DNA of 64,000 nucleotides from Nymphaea colorata (lineage: Eukaryota; Streptophyta; Magnoliopsida; Nymphaeales; Nymphaeaceae): positions 43,083,115 through 43,147,114 of the forward strand of contig NC_045138.2 in the NCBI RefSeq assembly GCF_008831285.2, written 5' to 3'. The notes beneath the pieces are model-generated. The model saw only the letters and a program-made list of their open reading frames with translations. It ran no database searches and had not been told where the DNA came from. Position 1 is the first letter of the stretch. Each line of letters begins with the position of its first letter. Position numbers and translations under genes: made by a program. Shown in pieces: positions 22,560 through 34,745 of this stretch.

Positions 22560-24134
22560 CCAACCGTCAGCCTCTATAGTTATGATAGACAGTGCTATGT
22601 CCGTTGATACTGCCCTACATGATATAAGTATTACTTGGATTATTGATTTACCATGCTACTCTAATTACCTCAGACTTGTCATGTGAGACTTACAGATGGT
22701 AGATGGTCTCCTATTATGGGCTATGAAGATATTAAGATTTCTTAATCTATGACAATTCCTAATGTGTTATATGCTTCTAAGTTTCCCACTAATCTTTTAT
22801 CGGTTGGACAATTGATTAATGATTTACATTGTCGTGTTACATTTGACTTTGGTTTGTGTTTCATTTCAGGACTTGCAAACAGGAAAGACGATTGGTGGAG
22901 ACTATGACAAAAAGGGGCATCTACTTCCTGTCGGATTCTGTGGGTATTGCAGCCTCCTCAACCATTCATTGTCCTCCTCCTTTCAGTGGCATCTTAGACT
23001 TGGTCACCTATCTGTCTCCAAACTCCGTCACCTTCTTCCTCATCTTTCAGTACCAGAGTCATTCCAATGTGAAGCCTGTCAACTTCGCAAGCACACCCAT
23101 AGTAGTTGTTCATCAAGTCTTAGTCCTTCTAGATGTGGACTATTTGATCTTCTTCATGTTGATGTGTAAGGTCCTAGTAGAGTTGCTAGTAGGTCAAGAT
23201 TTTGTTATTTCCTAGTCATTGTTGATGATTTTTCTTGAGTCATTTGGGTTTTGCTCTTGAAGGAAAGGTTTGAAGTCATAGGTACTCTCAAAAGCATTCA
23301 CACTAATAACGCTCTTGAGTTTAAGACATCTATCTTAATGAAGTTTTACTCTGATAATGGCATTTCTCCTCAGTTTATTTGTCCACATACCTCCCAACAA
23401 AATGAAGTTGCTGAATAAAAATATTGCCAACTTTTAAATGTTCCTCATTCCCTAATGCTTCATACTAATTTACTTACATACTTTTGGGGAGATGCCATCC
23501 TCACTGCCTATTACTTGACCAACCGTTTACCCTCATCCTCATCGCCAACTAGGTTCCCATTAAACTTGTGCACCCATAATGACCCTTGTTTCCAGTAGCT
23601 CCCAAAGTATTCGGTTGCACATGCTTTATTCACATACTTGAACATACACGTGATAAATTGGGTGCCCAAGCCATTAAGTGTATCTTTATTGGCTACTCCA
23701 AAAACCATAAAGGCTACAAATGCTTTGACCCCTTAACCCAAAAAGAATATATTAGTGTAGACGTCACATTCTTTGAGTCTCTGCCTTATTATAGCTCTTC
23801 TCCTATCTCTACTGAGATGCCACCGTCACCTAGTCCACTACCTATTCCTCCTACTCCTTTGGAGTCATTTCCTTTTGAGCCTCTTTCTAGAGACTCTCCG
23901 GCTGTAGTGTCCAAGTTTTGTGATCCTCCGCTAGTCTACACACGTCGACAGGACCCTTCTCATGATTCTCCAACCGCTTCTCAAGAGGTAAGTACATTTG
24001 AAGTAAGTATACCTACTCCATCTGATATGTGTCAAAACTTACCTATTGCTCTTCGCAAAGGCAAGCGACAATGTACCCTGCATCCTATATCTGATTTTGT
24101 TTGTACTGATGGTGTTGGTAAAAATATGCAGTAA
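22560..24134 (+). pseudogene. Copia protease remnant and integrase
   Basis: The protease region near 22640 reads WIIDLPCYSN where copia elements have WIIDSGA, so the active-site SG is lost. Frame breaks follow. The integrase zinc-binding HHCC region is at 22975-23105 (HLRLGHLSVSKLRHL...CEACQLRKH). The core follows with VDDFS, FYSDNG (catalytic Asp), SPHTSQQN-like PHTSQQNEVAE, and WGDAILTAYYLTNRLP. The C-terminal region is open at 23586-24134 (KVFGCTCFIHI, KCIFIGYSKNHKGYKCFDP, GKRQCTLHPISDFV). Integrase would insert the cDNA. Multiple stops make it inactive. Confidence 0.87.
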
Positions 24135-24189
24135 TTTATTCAAGCTCTGACTGCTCATGCAGTTCCTGCATGCTACCAATAGACTTTAT

Positions 24190-25674
24190 TAGATACCCAG
24201 TGGAGACAAGCTATGCAAGATGAGATGGATGCATTAATTCAGCGAGGTGCCCGGATCCTCCTCTAATTGTGATATTGTTGGCTCAAAGTGGGTATTCATA
24301 GTGAAATATAAGTCTGATGGTTTTGTGGAACGATACAAAGTTTGGTTGGTTGTTAAGGGCTACATACAAACTCATAGTGTGGATTTCTTTGAGACTTTCT
24401 CTCTTGCTGCTTGGTTGGGAACCATTCGTCTTATCATCTTTGTGGTTGTACACCATGACTGACACATGTATCAACTTGATGTCAAAAATGTCTTTCTGTA
24501 CGGTGATCTCGATAAGACTGTCTATATGCAACAACCACCAAGGTTTGAACGACAGGGAGAGTGTGGAAAAGTGTGCAAACTCAAGAAAACTATTTATGGA
24601 CTCAAGTAGAGTCCTCGTGCTTGGTTTTACAAGTTCTTTGAGGTAGTCTCACAGTGTGGCTTTGTGAGATCACCTATTGATCATTTTTTATTTATCAAGA
24701 AGACTTTCAGGGGTATGGCCGTTCTAGTGATTTATGTTGATGATATTATTCTGACAGGTGACTCCGATCAAGAAATTTCTGATACAAAGTTGTTTCTTCA
24801 AAAAAACTTTGTGACGAAAGATCTTGGTCCACTATGATATTTCTTGGGAATAGAGGTTGCTTGCAATAGGGAATGTGTAGTTCTCTCTCAATGGAAGTAT
24901 GTTTTTTATTTATTGTAGGACACTAGGATGCAAGGAGCTAAACCGGCCAATCTACCTATGAATCTATGCATACATCTTCATGATGATCAATCATAATTAG
25001 TGGATTCTCGATTATATAGATCCCTTATTGGAAAACTCCTCTATGTTACTGTGACAAGACCAGGCATTAACTTTGCAATGAGGAAGCTAAGTCAATTTAT
25101 GGAAAAACCCAGGAAAGTTCATTGTCATGTTGCTTTAATGGTGGTCAAATATATGAAATCGTCTCCTGGCAAAGGCCTATTGTTCACAAAAGGCAAGACC
25201 TTGGAAGTGGAGGCCTATAGTGATGTTGAGTATGCTGGCTCAGTTGAAGACAAAAAATCTACCACAGGATTTTGTGTATTTGTGAGAGACAACCTTATAT
25301 CTTGGAGAAGCAAAAACCAAGGTGTGGTGTCAAGATCTAGTGCAGAATCCGAATACAAAGCTATGGCTCAAACTATCGCAGAAATGACTTTGGCTAAATC
25401 TATGCTATCTAGCCTAAGTTTGTCTATTCCTCTTCCCATGAAGATGTGTTGTGACAATTAGGCAGCCACATACATTGCAAACAATCTAGTTTTACATGAG
25501 AGAACTAAACATATTGCGGTGGACTATCATTAAATTCAAGGAGGAACCATTGCCGCTATTCATGTACCTTCAGAAGATCAAGCTGCAGATGTCTTCACCA
25601 AAGCTCTTCTTGTTAGTGATTTCTCTAGATGTTGTGACAAGCTGAGCATGTTTAATTTGTATGCTCCAGCTTGA
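24190..25674 (+). pseudogene. Copia reverse transcriptase and RNase H
   Basis: RT begins at WRQAMQDEMDAL (24200), then after a frameshift near 24255 GSKWVFIVKYKSDG, FFETFSLAAW, QLDVKNVFLYGDL and, at 24733-24744, YVDD (VIYVDDIILTGD). FVTKDLGPL and YFLGIEV follow. From 25000 the linker SLIGKLLYVTVTRPGINFA leads to RNase H with AYSDVEYAGSVEDKKSTTG, VSRSSAESEYKAMA and, after a stop, HERTKHIAVDYH and AADVFTKAL. The RNase H signature DADWAG is altered to DVEYAG. At least five stops are present. It ends at the PPT. Confidence 0.92.
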
Positions 25675-25681
25675 GGGGGAG
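25671..25681 (+). other. Polypurine tract
   Basis: TTGAGGGGGAG immediately precedes the 3' LTR and overlaps the end of the polyprotein, the standard arrangement in plant copia elements. Confidence 0.88.
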
Positions 25682-25874
25682 TGTTGAATTAGAGGAGTTT
25701 ACGTTTCTAGGTGGCTCTTCATAATATTGAATAGTTATGAGATCTCTTTAAAGATTTCTTTATTTTTTATTGATGTAATTTGTAAATCTCTCTTCGACCC
25801 TAATCTCTTTATTATGGAGATTAGGGATAGTGAATGGATTAATTTTTCTCTCTCCAAGTCCCACGACTTTAACA
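25682..25874 (+). repeat. 3' LTR (193 bp)
   Basis: It starts TGTTGAATTAGAGG and ends GACTTTAACA. It contains the inverted pair CCTAATCTC / GAGATTAGGG around TTTATTAT (about 25799-25828), able to form a hairpin. It is followed by ATATA, the 3' target duplication. Confidence 0.9.
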
Positions 25875-25879
25875 ATATA

Positions 25880-27797
25880 AATATATAAAATAAAAGTTCT
25901 CCACCATGGAGCTCGAGTTCATCCTACACTTCAATTTTACAAAACAACATGAGTTTATTTTCTCACTATAAAACTGCATGAGCCCATCCTTTGATAATCT
26001 GTTACCTGAGCTGCTTTCTTTTGCCGAAAAATCACAAAACTAGAGTTGAGCAAGTTTTTTATCATGATAGACATATATAATTTTTATGATGTTAGTCACT
26101 GAGGAGGGAAAGTGAAACATGAGTAGGAGAACATGGTTGAGATTTCTCTGTTGTTCTGAAATTCTAAGGTTGCAATTTCAATAAATAACAACAATGAAAT
26201 GAAAAAAAAACATGCATCAATCAAATCAATTCACATGCACATAAGTCATATGGTTCATTCGCAGACAATGTGGTTTTTATAAAAGTCAGACCCTATTGCT
26301 AGAAGAGAGAGAGTGAGAGTGAGAGGGAATTCTTACTGGATTTGCTTGATCTGTTTTAGAACCAAATCACTCACTCTATGCTTCTATAGGTTGCTAGAAG
26401 GAGAAGGTTCTCTGGTTAGGGCAGGCTGTGAGCAAGTAACTTGATTAGTCTAAGAAAATGAAATTGCTCCACATATGCGTCTCTAGGTGCCTAGACAGAG
26501 AAGATTCTCTGGTTAGGGCAAATAGTGAGCAAATGACTCTATCAATCTGAGGAATTCAAATTACTCCATATGCTTCTACAGGTGCTTAGATGACTAGATG
26601 GAAAAGAGCTTCTTCAGTGAGGGCTGGCGGAGAGTAGTTAAGTTTAGGGATCGACAATGTTGCCGATGGATCATAGGTGAGGTAAAGATGAAGGACATAG
26701 AGAGAGAGAGAGGATGGGCGATCGATAGTGATGAGAAGAATTAATAGGCAAAATGGGTAATTGATTGAAGGGTGACTGATGGAAAGAGAGAGAGAAGGGG
26801 CAACAAAGGGATGGAGATAAAAGAGAAAGCCATGGAAGTGTTTGAGATAAAAAAGGAAAGAAAATGGACGAAATGGCAAATAAAAAAATGTTTTGCCCTT
26901 TATAAGCTTGCATGTGTACTTTGGAAAGGTTCCCCAAACGATGCTATGGACCTATTCCTAATTGTCGTAATTGTTGTAGTGAACACAATCTTCCCTTTGT
27001 GAACTCCCCGTTTAGCTCAAGCAACCAACGATTGCCTGAGCACATCTTGTGGCCCACAATTGTGCTGAACTTACTAGCTTGTAAGCTTGTAGAACTATTG
27101 ACAACCACAATTTCAAGAATAGGACACTCATTGCTCCAAAATCACAAAGCAGCACTTGTGTCTAACATGAGATAAAGGTCCAAAATCCCAATGCCACAGA
27201 AGTGAAAACTAGAACTTTATTCAGATGTAGGTCAAGACAGTCCTATGCACGGTGAAGCTCACACAAGTTCTGCTAGCTACAACCCTAGTATTACTAGCAT
27301 CAACACATTGTGAGCCGCAAGTGTTGCCATTCCTTTTTGGGTCCATTAGTTAAGAAATAGAAAGAAAACATATGCACACGAACAAAGAGATATTGAGATA
27401 GAAAGAGAAAGAGACATATGCTGCATGGAGGACCAATCACACATTGGGTACTAACAAGCTTTTGTTTTTCCACTCACCTTGGAGGCATACACTATATGGG
27501 AAACAACAATTGTATTTTTCAATTCTAGTAGGCCTGGTTTCATGTAAGGCTTATCCTAGAAGATGGAAAATTAGGTTTAATTTGTGAAGTTTTTGAACTT
27601 GATTACAATAGCCATGGAAATGGACATATGCTACCTCAAAGACATCCTAGCCCACTCAAAACATGGGATTTACTTTCAGATGTTCAACAAGAGAAGCTTT
27701 ATCCATGGCAGGTATTTTACTTGCATTTACTAGAAGAGCTTCTTGCAAAATATCCCATTATAATAAAATTTCATAGCAAATGGTCAGATTTGTTTCC
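25880..27797. other. Intergenic DNA between copia and MITE-like insertion
   Basis: No gene recognised. The minus-strand frames at 26586-26937 are low-complexity Ser/Leu/Pro readings of a GA-rich tract (26690-26810) and look like chance. A 97-bp tandem repeat is listed separately. Confidence 0.5.
26364..26610. repeat. 97-bp tandem repeat, ~2.5 copies
   Basis: TTCTCTGGTTAGGGCA occurs at 26408 and 26505, and AAATTRCTCCAYATATGC-like words at 26461 and 26558. Both pairs are 97 bp apart. A further related start (CAAATCACTCACTCTATGC) lies at 26364. Copies differ at scattered positions, so the array is not very recent. Confidence 0.85.
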
Positions 27798-28140
27798 TTA
27801 GAGGTGTTTGATAAGTGTTTTTTTGGACAGAACAGACAGGACGTCCTATCTACCACACCTCTATCATGTCCATCCTATCATTGGTGCTCTCTATCCATTG
27901 TTTGATTGTTTTAGGAACATAGCACACATTTTTTCTGTCCAACATTTGTTTTCCTCACTATCTGTCTTGTCTATTATGTTGGTTCTATCCAATGTTTGAT
28001 TTGTGTCACCATCTGTCCCATTCAATCTGTCTATTCTATCCTACATTTGCATATGTCAGGTCCATTCTATATGTTTTGTCTAGTGTTTGCATATTGTACA
28101 GTTTGTTCTGTTTTATCCAAGCACGAAACTCATTAGAGGT
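27798..28140. mobile_element. MITE-like insertion with 8-bp target duplication TTAGAGGT
   Basis: TTAGAGGT occurs at 27798-27805 and 28133-28140, flanking a 327-bp non-coding segment. The inner ends are imperfect inverted repeats: near the left end GGACAGAACAGACAGGAC, and on the reverse strand from the right end AAAACAGAACAAACTGTAC. An 8-bp target duplication is the hAT-superfamily signature. The interior has repeated YATCYRTCY/TGTCC words. Class and boundaries are inferred because the outermost inverted repeat is weak. Confidence 0.6.
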
Positions 28141-30735
28141 ATGTAATCATCATCCCTCTCATTTTTTTTTTCTCATCTTCATCTCTCCATGGCCAAAGGA
28201 GATAGCACTCAACCTCTTTTTAGAAAAAGAAGCTATGCTCAAGTGCACTGGGAGCATGAGAAGATGAGATGATATTTTATTTTATGATTAAATCATGCTC
28301 TTTCAAGTATTCTTGTTGTTGTTTTTTTTCATTAATATGTTCTTAATATTATGCTATTCCTTTTTCTTGAACATAGTCTTGTTGATTGTTTTCATTTTCT
28401 CTTCTCATTTTCATCTCCCCATGGCCAAAGGGGATAGCACTCAACCTCTTTTTAGAGACAAGAGGCTATGCTCAAATGCATCGGGAGCATGAGAAGATGA
28501 GATGATATTTTATTTTATGATTAAATCATGCTATTTCAAGTATTCTTGTTGTTGTTGTTCTTTCCCTTCATGAATATATTCTTGTTTTTATTGTTATTTC
28601 CTTTCTTCAATATAGCCTTGTTCTTGTTATTTTATTTTCTCTCTTCCTCATCTCCCCATGGCCAAAGGAGATAACACTCAATCTCTTTTTAGAGACAAGA
28701 GGCTGTGCTCAAGTGCATTGGGAGCATAGAAGGATGAGATGATTTTTCATTTCGTGATTGAATCATGCTTTCTCTTTTATTAAATATGGCATTGTTTTTC
28801 TTTTTATATTTTCTCCTCATGTTCATCTCCCTATGGCTAAAGGAGGTAGCACTCAATCTCTTTTTAGAGACAAGAGGCTATGCTCAAGTGCACCGGGAAC
28901 ATGGAAAGATGAGATGATCTTTCATTTTAATCATGTTCTTTCTTTTCATTAATACATTTTTGTTGTTCTTTTGCTTCTTCTTATTTTCCTTTACTCCTTA
29001 TTTTCCCATGGTCAAAGGAGATAGCTCTCAATCTCTATTTTAGAGTCAAGAGGCTATACTCAAGTGCACCGAGAACATGAGAAGATGAGGTGACATATCA
29101 TTTCATAGTTACATCATGTCCTCCCTCCTAATTGAACCTTGCACTTTCCGTCATCCTCTTTCTCTTTTTCCTTTCTTGAATGTTGTCTATATATTTTCCA
29201 TGCATAGTTGCTTGGTTTTCTACTTATATGTGAATGTATGGTGGGAAAGAGTGTGGTTTGGGGACTCTTTATTTTCATATTAATTTTTAAGGTTGGGACT
29301 TGTCCAACCCGGGATAAACCCTCACAAAAATGTACATGTTAATATGCATTTGCATGTCATTTTCTGCTAGTTTCCTTCTTAATCATCCCATTAGAAACCC
29401 TAACGAGTGTTTCATTATGTTGCTTATTTTCTTTTATACCCAATGGTGGAAGAAATATATCCTTTACAACAAACTAAATAATAACATTCTATGCTTATTT
29501 TCCAAAACATTTTCAAACGGAACCTTCTAACATGGCCCTAAGGACTTAGCTTAAACTCTTGTATGAGTCCAAGCTCCCTTCCGGCCCACATTAAACTTGA
29601 AGTTGGTAATTTTAAGTTATTCCTTGATTTCTAATCTTGTGAAGGTTTGGATGTATACACATGCTATATACATCTATGCCAACATGATGACCCCCCATCT
29701 TCCTCTCTCTATGCTTTCACTTTCCATTTTATAAATTTTCATATGTGCATGAATATGTATGTACGTGCTCTATTTCCTCTCTTTCAAATATTTATTTCTC
29801 TTTTCAAGACAAATATCTTCTCTTATAAAATTTCTCAAACCCACATATACGTATGATATTTTTTTTCCTCTAAAATTTCTCTTTCTCTTCAAATCAATAC
29901 ATCTTTTTCTCTTAAGCTTTTATATATGTGTATATGTGATTGTATGTACACATGTATGCATGTCTTTCTCTATCTCTCTCTCTTTCTTTTCATAAGAGTG
30001 TTTTATCTTTTATATTTTTTTTAACATTCTCTTCTCATAATATTTTTATCTACCAACTTCATTAAGACCACAAAAAGTAATGACCCAACATTGGAGTCAT
30101 GCTTGATGGTCTACAATCTCAATCCCCTTTCAAAAATTTTTCCTTCTTATATACAACAAGAAAAACCTTAGATGTTGTGGTAGGAATGACTTTAGATGAA
30201 TGTTGTGGTAGGAATGTTTTACATTCATATAGGATAAATGCATCCATGCATTCTTACCCACTTTATTTCACTTATGATCACAAGCATCTCTCTAAAAGAA
30301 CTTAAGCAAGATGGGATGAAGCTCTAACTAGGTGGTAAACGAATTAGAGCAAAATCTCAAACCTACTTAAAGTCTTAAGAGAACACTAAAGTGATTTCAA
30401 GATGATTTCACAAGTTTTTCAAATGGTACTTATTAATTCCACTTTTTCCTCAAAACATTTCACATTTTCAAGCAACCCTTCAAGAGTCTTTTCAAAAATT
30501 TGAAACATCAAACTTTCAATATTTTTTACACCGCATATAGAATCAAAAGGATGTTTAAGTTAAAATGAAATGCATCAATGATGAACATAGCCCTTGGATC
30601 GATTACCCCCGGTAAAGGCGCCGAGAACGGTCAATCCTCGTACCGACTGGCGAGTCCATTTTCTTTCTTATTTCAAAACAAAACTCAATTTTTTTGAAGC
30701 ACTCCAAAACCAATAAAATTTTGGGATGCAAACAG
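28136..30735 (+). repeat. Long LTR-like repeat, copy A
   Basis: Colinear with 40412-42203. Shared landmarks: AGGTATGTA at the start; CCATGGCCA plus CTCAAGTGCACCGGGAGCATGA-type segment; GTTGGGATTTGCCCAACC-type sequence (29290); AAATGTACATGTTAA; CAATGGTGGAAGAAATATAT (29441); the GACTTAGCYTAWRCTCTTG segment (29545); ATTGGAGTCATGCTTGATGG (30091); the TGGTAGGAATG duplicates (30178); the AAGAACTTAAGCAAGATG segment; and the block at 30601-30656. It has no coding potential. It resembles the non-coding LTR/leader of a long-LTR Ty3/gypsy element, but the family was not identified. Copy A has a five-fold internal array at its start where copy B has a single unit. Confidence 0.7.
28150..29110 (+). repeat. 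Tandem array of five 175-237-bp units, each with a short ATG-started ORF
   Basis: CCATGGCCAAAGG or close variants occur at about 28188, 28419, 28656, 28831 and 29006 (spacings 231, 237, 175, 175). Each is followed by GATAGCACTCAA, CTCTTTTTAGAGACAAGAGG and CTCAAGTGCA, then GATGAGATGAT and a T-rich spacer. Unit 2 reads MAKGDSTQPLFRDKRLCSN and stops after 23 codons. Unit 3 gives a similar 23-codon peptide. Units 1, 4 and 5 are altered by a frameshift, read-through or early stop. Copy B (40468) has one unit with a diverged 24-codon frame. Whether the peptides are made is unknown; the ATG may simply be part of a conserved nucleotide motif. Confidence 0.85.
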
Positions 30736-33700
30736 TTGGTTTTGCTTGTTTTGTCCTTTGTTTTTAAAGTCTAAAGACATCATAGAAAGTTTACACCTTA
30801 AAAATCATTCATCAAGTCGATAGAACAAGAATATCTTATATTTGTACCATTACAAAATTCGTAACAAAAGCTAATTAAATCAAAATCTGTGATCCTGTTA
30901 AATAAAGATAATACATAGAACACCAGTATGGCAAAATCAACTCATTTAAATTAATAGCTTGAACAAAAACATAATCAGTGTTTGATGTTCAAAAGTTTAA
31001 ATAGCCAACAATATGAAGTAAATCCATAGAAAATCAAAATACAAAAGGGGTCCAGATGTTGGTATACATCCACATAGAAATGAATACAAAAGTTCATAAA
31101 CCTATGACAACGAGACTAGACTTATTATAGTCACAGCCAATTATGATAACTCGTCAACAACCAATAGCTCATCAAGAACTGATCTTTTGGCCTACTGTAA
31201 CTACTAAAATGTGGATGATTATTTTCCCATGTGTTGTATATGCCTCTAGTCCTCTGCTCATAAACCAAATAATACTTGGGATGATTCATTGTCTAGTACC
31301 TGTATGCCATGGAAAATACAAAGTCAAACAAATAATTAGGAAACCTACAAAAGAGAAACAATTTTTTCTTTCCAATTGGCACATATGTAATGTCACACAA
31401 TAGATAGATAAATTGTAACAAAATGTGATGATAACCAGAATGCAAAACTCTATCAAACTATCATTATCAATTTCTTTTATGAGCTTATAATGCAACGCAG
31501 CTAGGAAATATCTCTACAAGCACACTTCCCACAACTTTGACAAATCTAACTTCTTAATTTATGTACCTCTACTTCATTAGGTGTGAAGTGAAATAAAAAA
31601 GCAAACTATGAAGTATTTCTTCACGAATTATGAAGACTTAGAATAATTATAATGAATCTTGGAAAAGAATAAGGTTTTAGCCTGTGCCATTATTGTTTGC
31701 CTCTACATTAAAAGTGCTACTAAAGAAAAATTATGCAAAAAATCTTCAACCAATGTGGACCTTCTGAACATTATAATAAGGTTGCCTTTTTGCCCCTACA
31801 CAATTAAAAATTGACATAGCTATATACACCCAACAGCGAGATGTTCAAATATGTGGCTTTTATGAAGATTTATCGGATTTTATATTCATATACACCATCC
31901 ACCAAGGAGCAATTAGACCTCTTGATTGCCCTACATGACACCCAAAAATCAAAATTCTTAGAACATAAGAAACAATGGGCTTCATTACCAAGATGTAAAG
32001 GTGATTACTAGCTAGCTCGAGATAACAGGAGAGGGAAAAATTCTTAAAATGTATGCAGAGGCATATCATGATTAATGGATGCAGAAATTGTGTACAAAAT
32101 TGCCACAACAAAAAAATTCAAGTTTTGGAAGCATACACAAATCTGAACTTGAATATCACCTAAAAGATTTTAAGTGAAACAACTATCAAATTATGATGCT
32201 ACCCACAAACTGATCTCTCTCTCTCCTTCCCCATGTGTGTGTGAGAGAGAGAGAGAGTTTAGAGTTGCTATAGAAATGTGTCACACACCTAAGTTGCCCT
32301 TAACAGCATCGACGTTGGTGGCCTCTTTTCTTTGGTTCAAAATATGGCCTTTCTAACACCATTGTCACATTTAGACTCCTGCACTAACAAAGCAGCACCA
32401 ACAAACCTAGCATTACATGAAAACATGTTGAATTACATGATGATTATGCCACACACTATTCTTTCATTTTTTGGTAATAAAGGTCAGACAGACCCACACT
32501 CTCAGCAGATTTGCTATGTGCTATGATGAACAGCAGTTGGCCTGGTGATCATGACTATGATGTACAACAGTTGCTCATTCGAGCAGAAAATATGTTTACT
32601 TAGTTTTACTTAAAGCATGCATATAGAGTATAGTTTTCTTTCATGCTTTTTAATCATTCATTACACCTATGTTTTAATATGCACTGAACCTACTAGATGT
32701 TTGTCCTTGCTTTTGGATTAAGAGTTTTATTAACAAGATATGATATTTGGTTCTATGTCAATCTCTAATTTCAAATTTAGAACAATGATCTTATAAATTT
32801 TTCATATCTTGATTTCCATTTTTGGACTTAGATATAGATTTCTCTATTAGGTTCATGTCCTACGTCTAAGTTTCAATAGCAACTGGACTCTAGGTCTATA
32901 TGACCTAGTTTTTGCATGCATCATGTTTGATTTAGGACATCAATTTCTATTGATCTATTATGATCAATACATGAACAGACATTAATATTAATTTCTTCTT
33001 GTTCATAAGTCCATTTTTGAGACCTATTTAGATTTTAAAACATGCATGATTTTAAAATTAGGGTACATTTGCTTTCTTAGGTTTTCGACAATATTTAGAC
33101 TTAGGAATTGGAACATTAGGTCGAGTACTTAGTTTGACTATCCTTCATAAAGGCACCAGAAATGGTTAGATCTTGTACCAACAGGTCAGGTCCCATCTCT
33201 TGGAATCCCGCACAAGCCAAACAAAGGCGAGTACGAGTAATGATATCCTATTTATTGCGGTCTGCATGTAAGATTTGATGATGAAAAAATTTACATGTAA
33301 ACACAATCACAATTAGAAAACTATAGTTACTTACTATAAGTTAAACCCACACTGGCCCGTAGACATGTAAATTGTTGGTTAGTGGTTGTCCATTACCAAC
33401 TACTCTAAATTAGGTAATCTATAGCTATTAAATCAAATTCAATAAGACTAGCAACAAAAGAAAAACATCTTAAGGAAAACATTCACCTTATAAAAACATA
33501 AAAAAATTCAAGATAAATTGCTGCAAAGTAATAAGAACATAATTTAGTACATGCAAATTCTACAAAAATAGTCCTGGCTATTGGTCTAGTACATTAATCC
33601 TAACTATACTAACAAGAATCTCATGAAGCAATAGAAACTACTCATTAATTAGGCCAACAAAATGAAAACTTAATCTAAGCCACTGCTACAGGAATGTTGC

Positions 33701-34745
33701 TGCAATCTAACTAAAAATGCTCAAGAAACGTAATCAAAGCACCACCTTCCTGCATGTTTTCACGCTGTTATAGCAGAAAATTATAGAAATCTGTCTGCCA
33801 CAAGTTCTATATGCTGGAAAATGAAGGAGCTCAGCTACACAATGGCCAAATAAGAAGACATACACACTGTACTATGCTATTCGACCTAGCTAGCAAAATT
33901 CGTGCAAGATGAGCATACAGTGAAGAATGAAGCATGGAATTTGACAACCTAATGCAGAGTTAGCAGAAATGCACCTCAAAATGAGCATTTATTAACTTGA
34001 AAACTCAGAAATTCTAGTCTATGTGGTAGAAAACATTAACAAGTACCTAATCTAGGACATGAAATGCTAGAAAACATTAAAACTTACTAGAAATGTGTTC
34101 TGGTCCTCTTGAATCTTTGGTTCTACAGCAGCTACACCACCAAAGAGTCTTCCATCTAGGGACAATTTATCCTCCATCGTGCTGGGCATCAAGGGTTGAG
34201 GGAATGTAAAATGGAGGGAGAGAGGCCATGAACGGAAGGCTTCTTCTCAATGGCAAACTTTCTCTAGAGCCTCAGTAATAGAGATTAAAAAGAGAGAGGA
34301 GGGATCTACTGGTCGTGCTTCCCTTTTCTCATGAGCTAGGATTTGTGGATTTTAGATTTTTCCAAAAACAGCACTTAAATTGATGTTTGATTTTCAAAAT
34401 ACTACTTTAGTGTTTTTTTTGTACTTAATTTTTAAAGTTTCTACTTAAACTTTTTAAAGTTTCTACTTAAACCTAAATTTATTAAGACAAAATGCAAATC
34501 TAATTTTAAGAAAATCCAAGCTAAGATTCAAGGGTATGGACCCAACCAAAAGTATAGGTTTTTAGGATAGAAAAAAATGATTTTACCCTTGGGAGCTGAA
34601 TTTCACTATTTTGCACATAGTTTCTTTGGTTTAGTTCTAATTTTGATCAAATTCAACCAATGATTCCTTGAACCCTTTACAAACTCAAACATGAGGATTT
34701 AAGCATTAAATGCACGAAAATAATAACGATAATTAGCATATTCAT
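30736..34745. other. Intergenic AT-rich DNA, no gene recognised
   Basis: Stops are dense in all frames. The 86-codon frame at 31143-31403 and others show no domain. A compound CT/GT/GA microsatellite lies at about 32213-32260. The block at 33135-33240 is listed separately. The rest may be decayed retrotransposon interior, which cannot be shown from sequence alone. Confidence 0.5.
33135..33240 (+). repeat. Diverged copy of the conserved LTR-like block
   Basis: TATCCTTCATAAAGGCACCA, AATGGTTAGATCTTGTACCA, CAGGTCAGGTCCCATCTC, TTGGAATCCCGCACAAGCC and AGGCGAGTACG align in order with the reverse complement of 42985-43080 (CCCTTGGTAAAGGCACCAAG, AACGGTCAGACTTC, AGGTTGAGTCCCATC, GGAATCTCACATAAG, AGGCAAGTATAGG). 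The first half also matches 30601-30656 and 42063-42122. Confidence 0.7.

Noticed and set aside
31143-31403. 86-codon frame
   Set aside because: No recognisable domain; AT-rich setting with stops around it.
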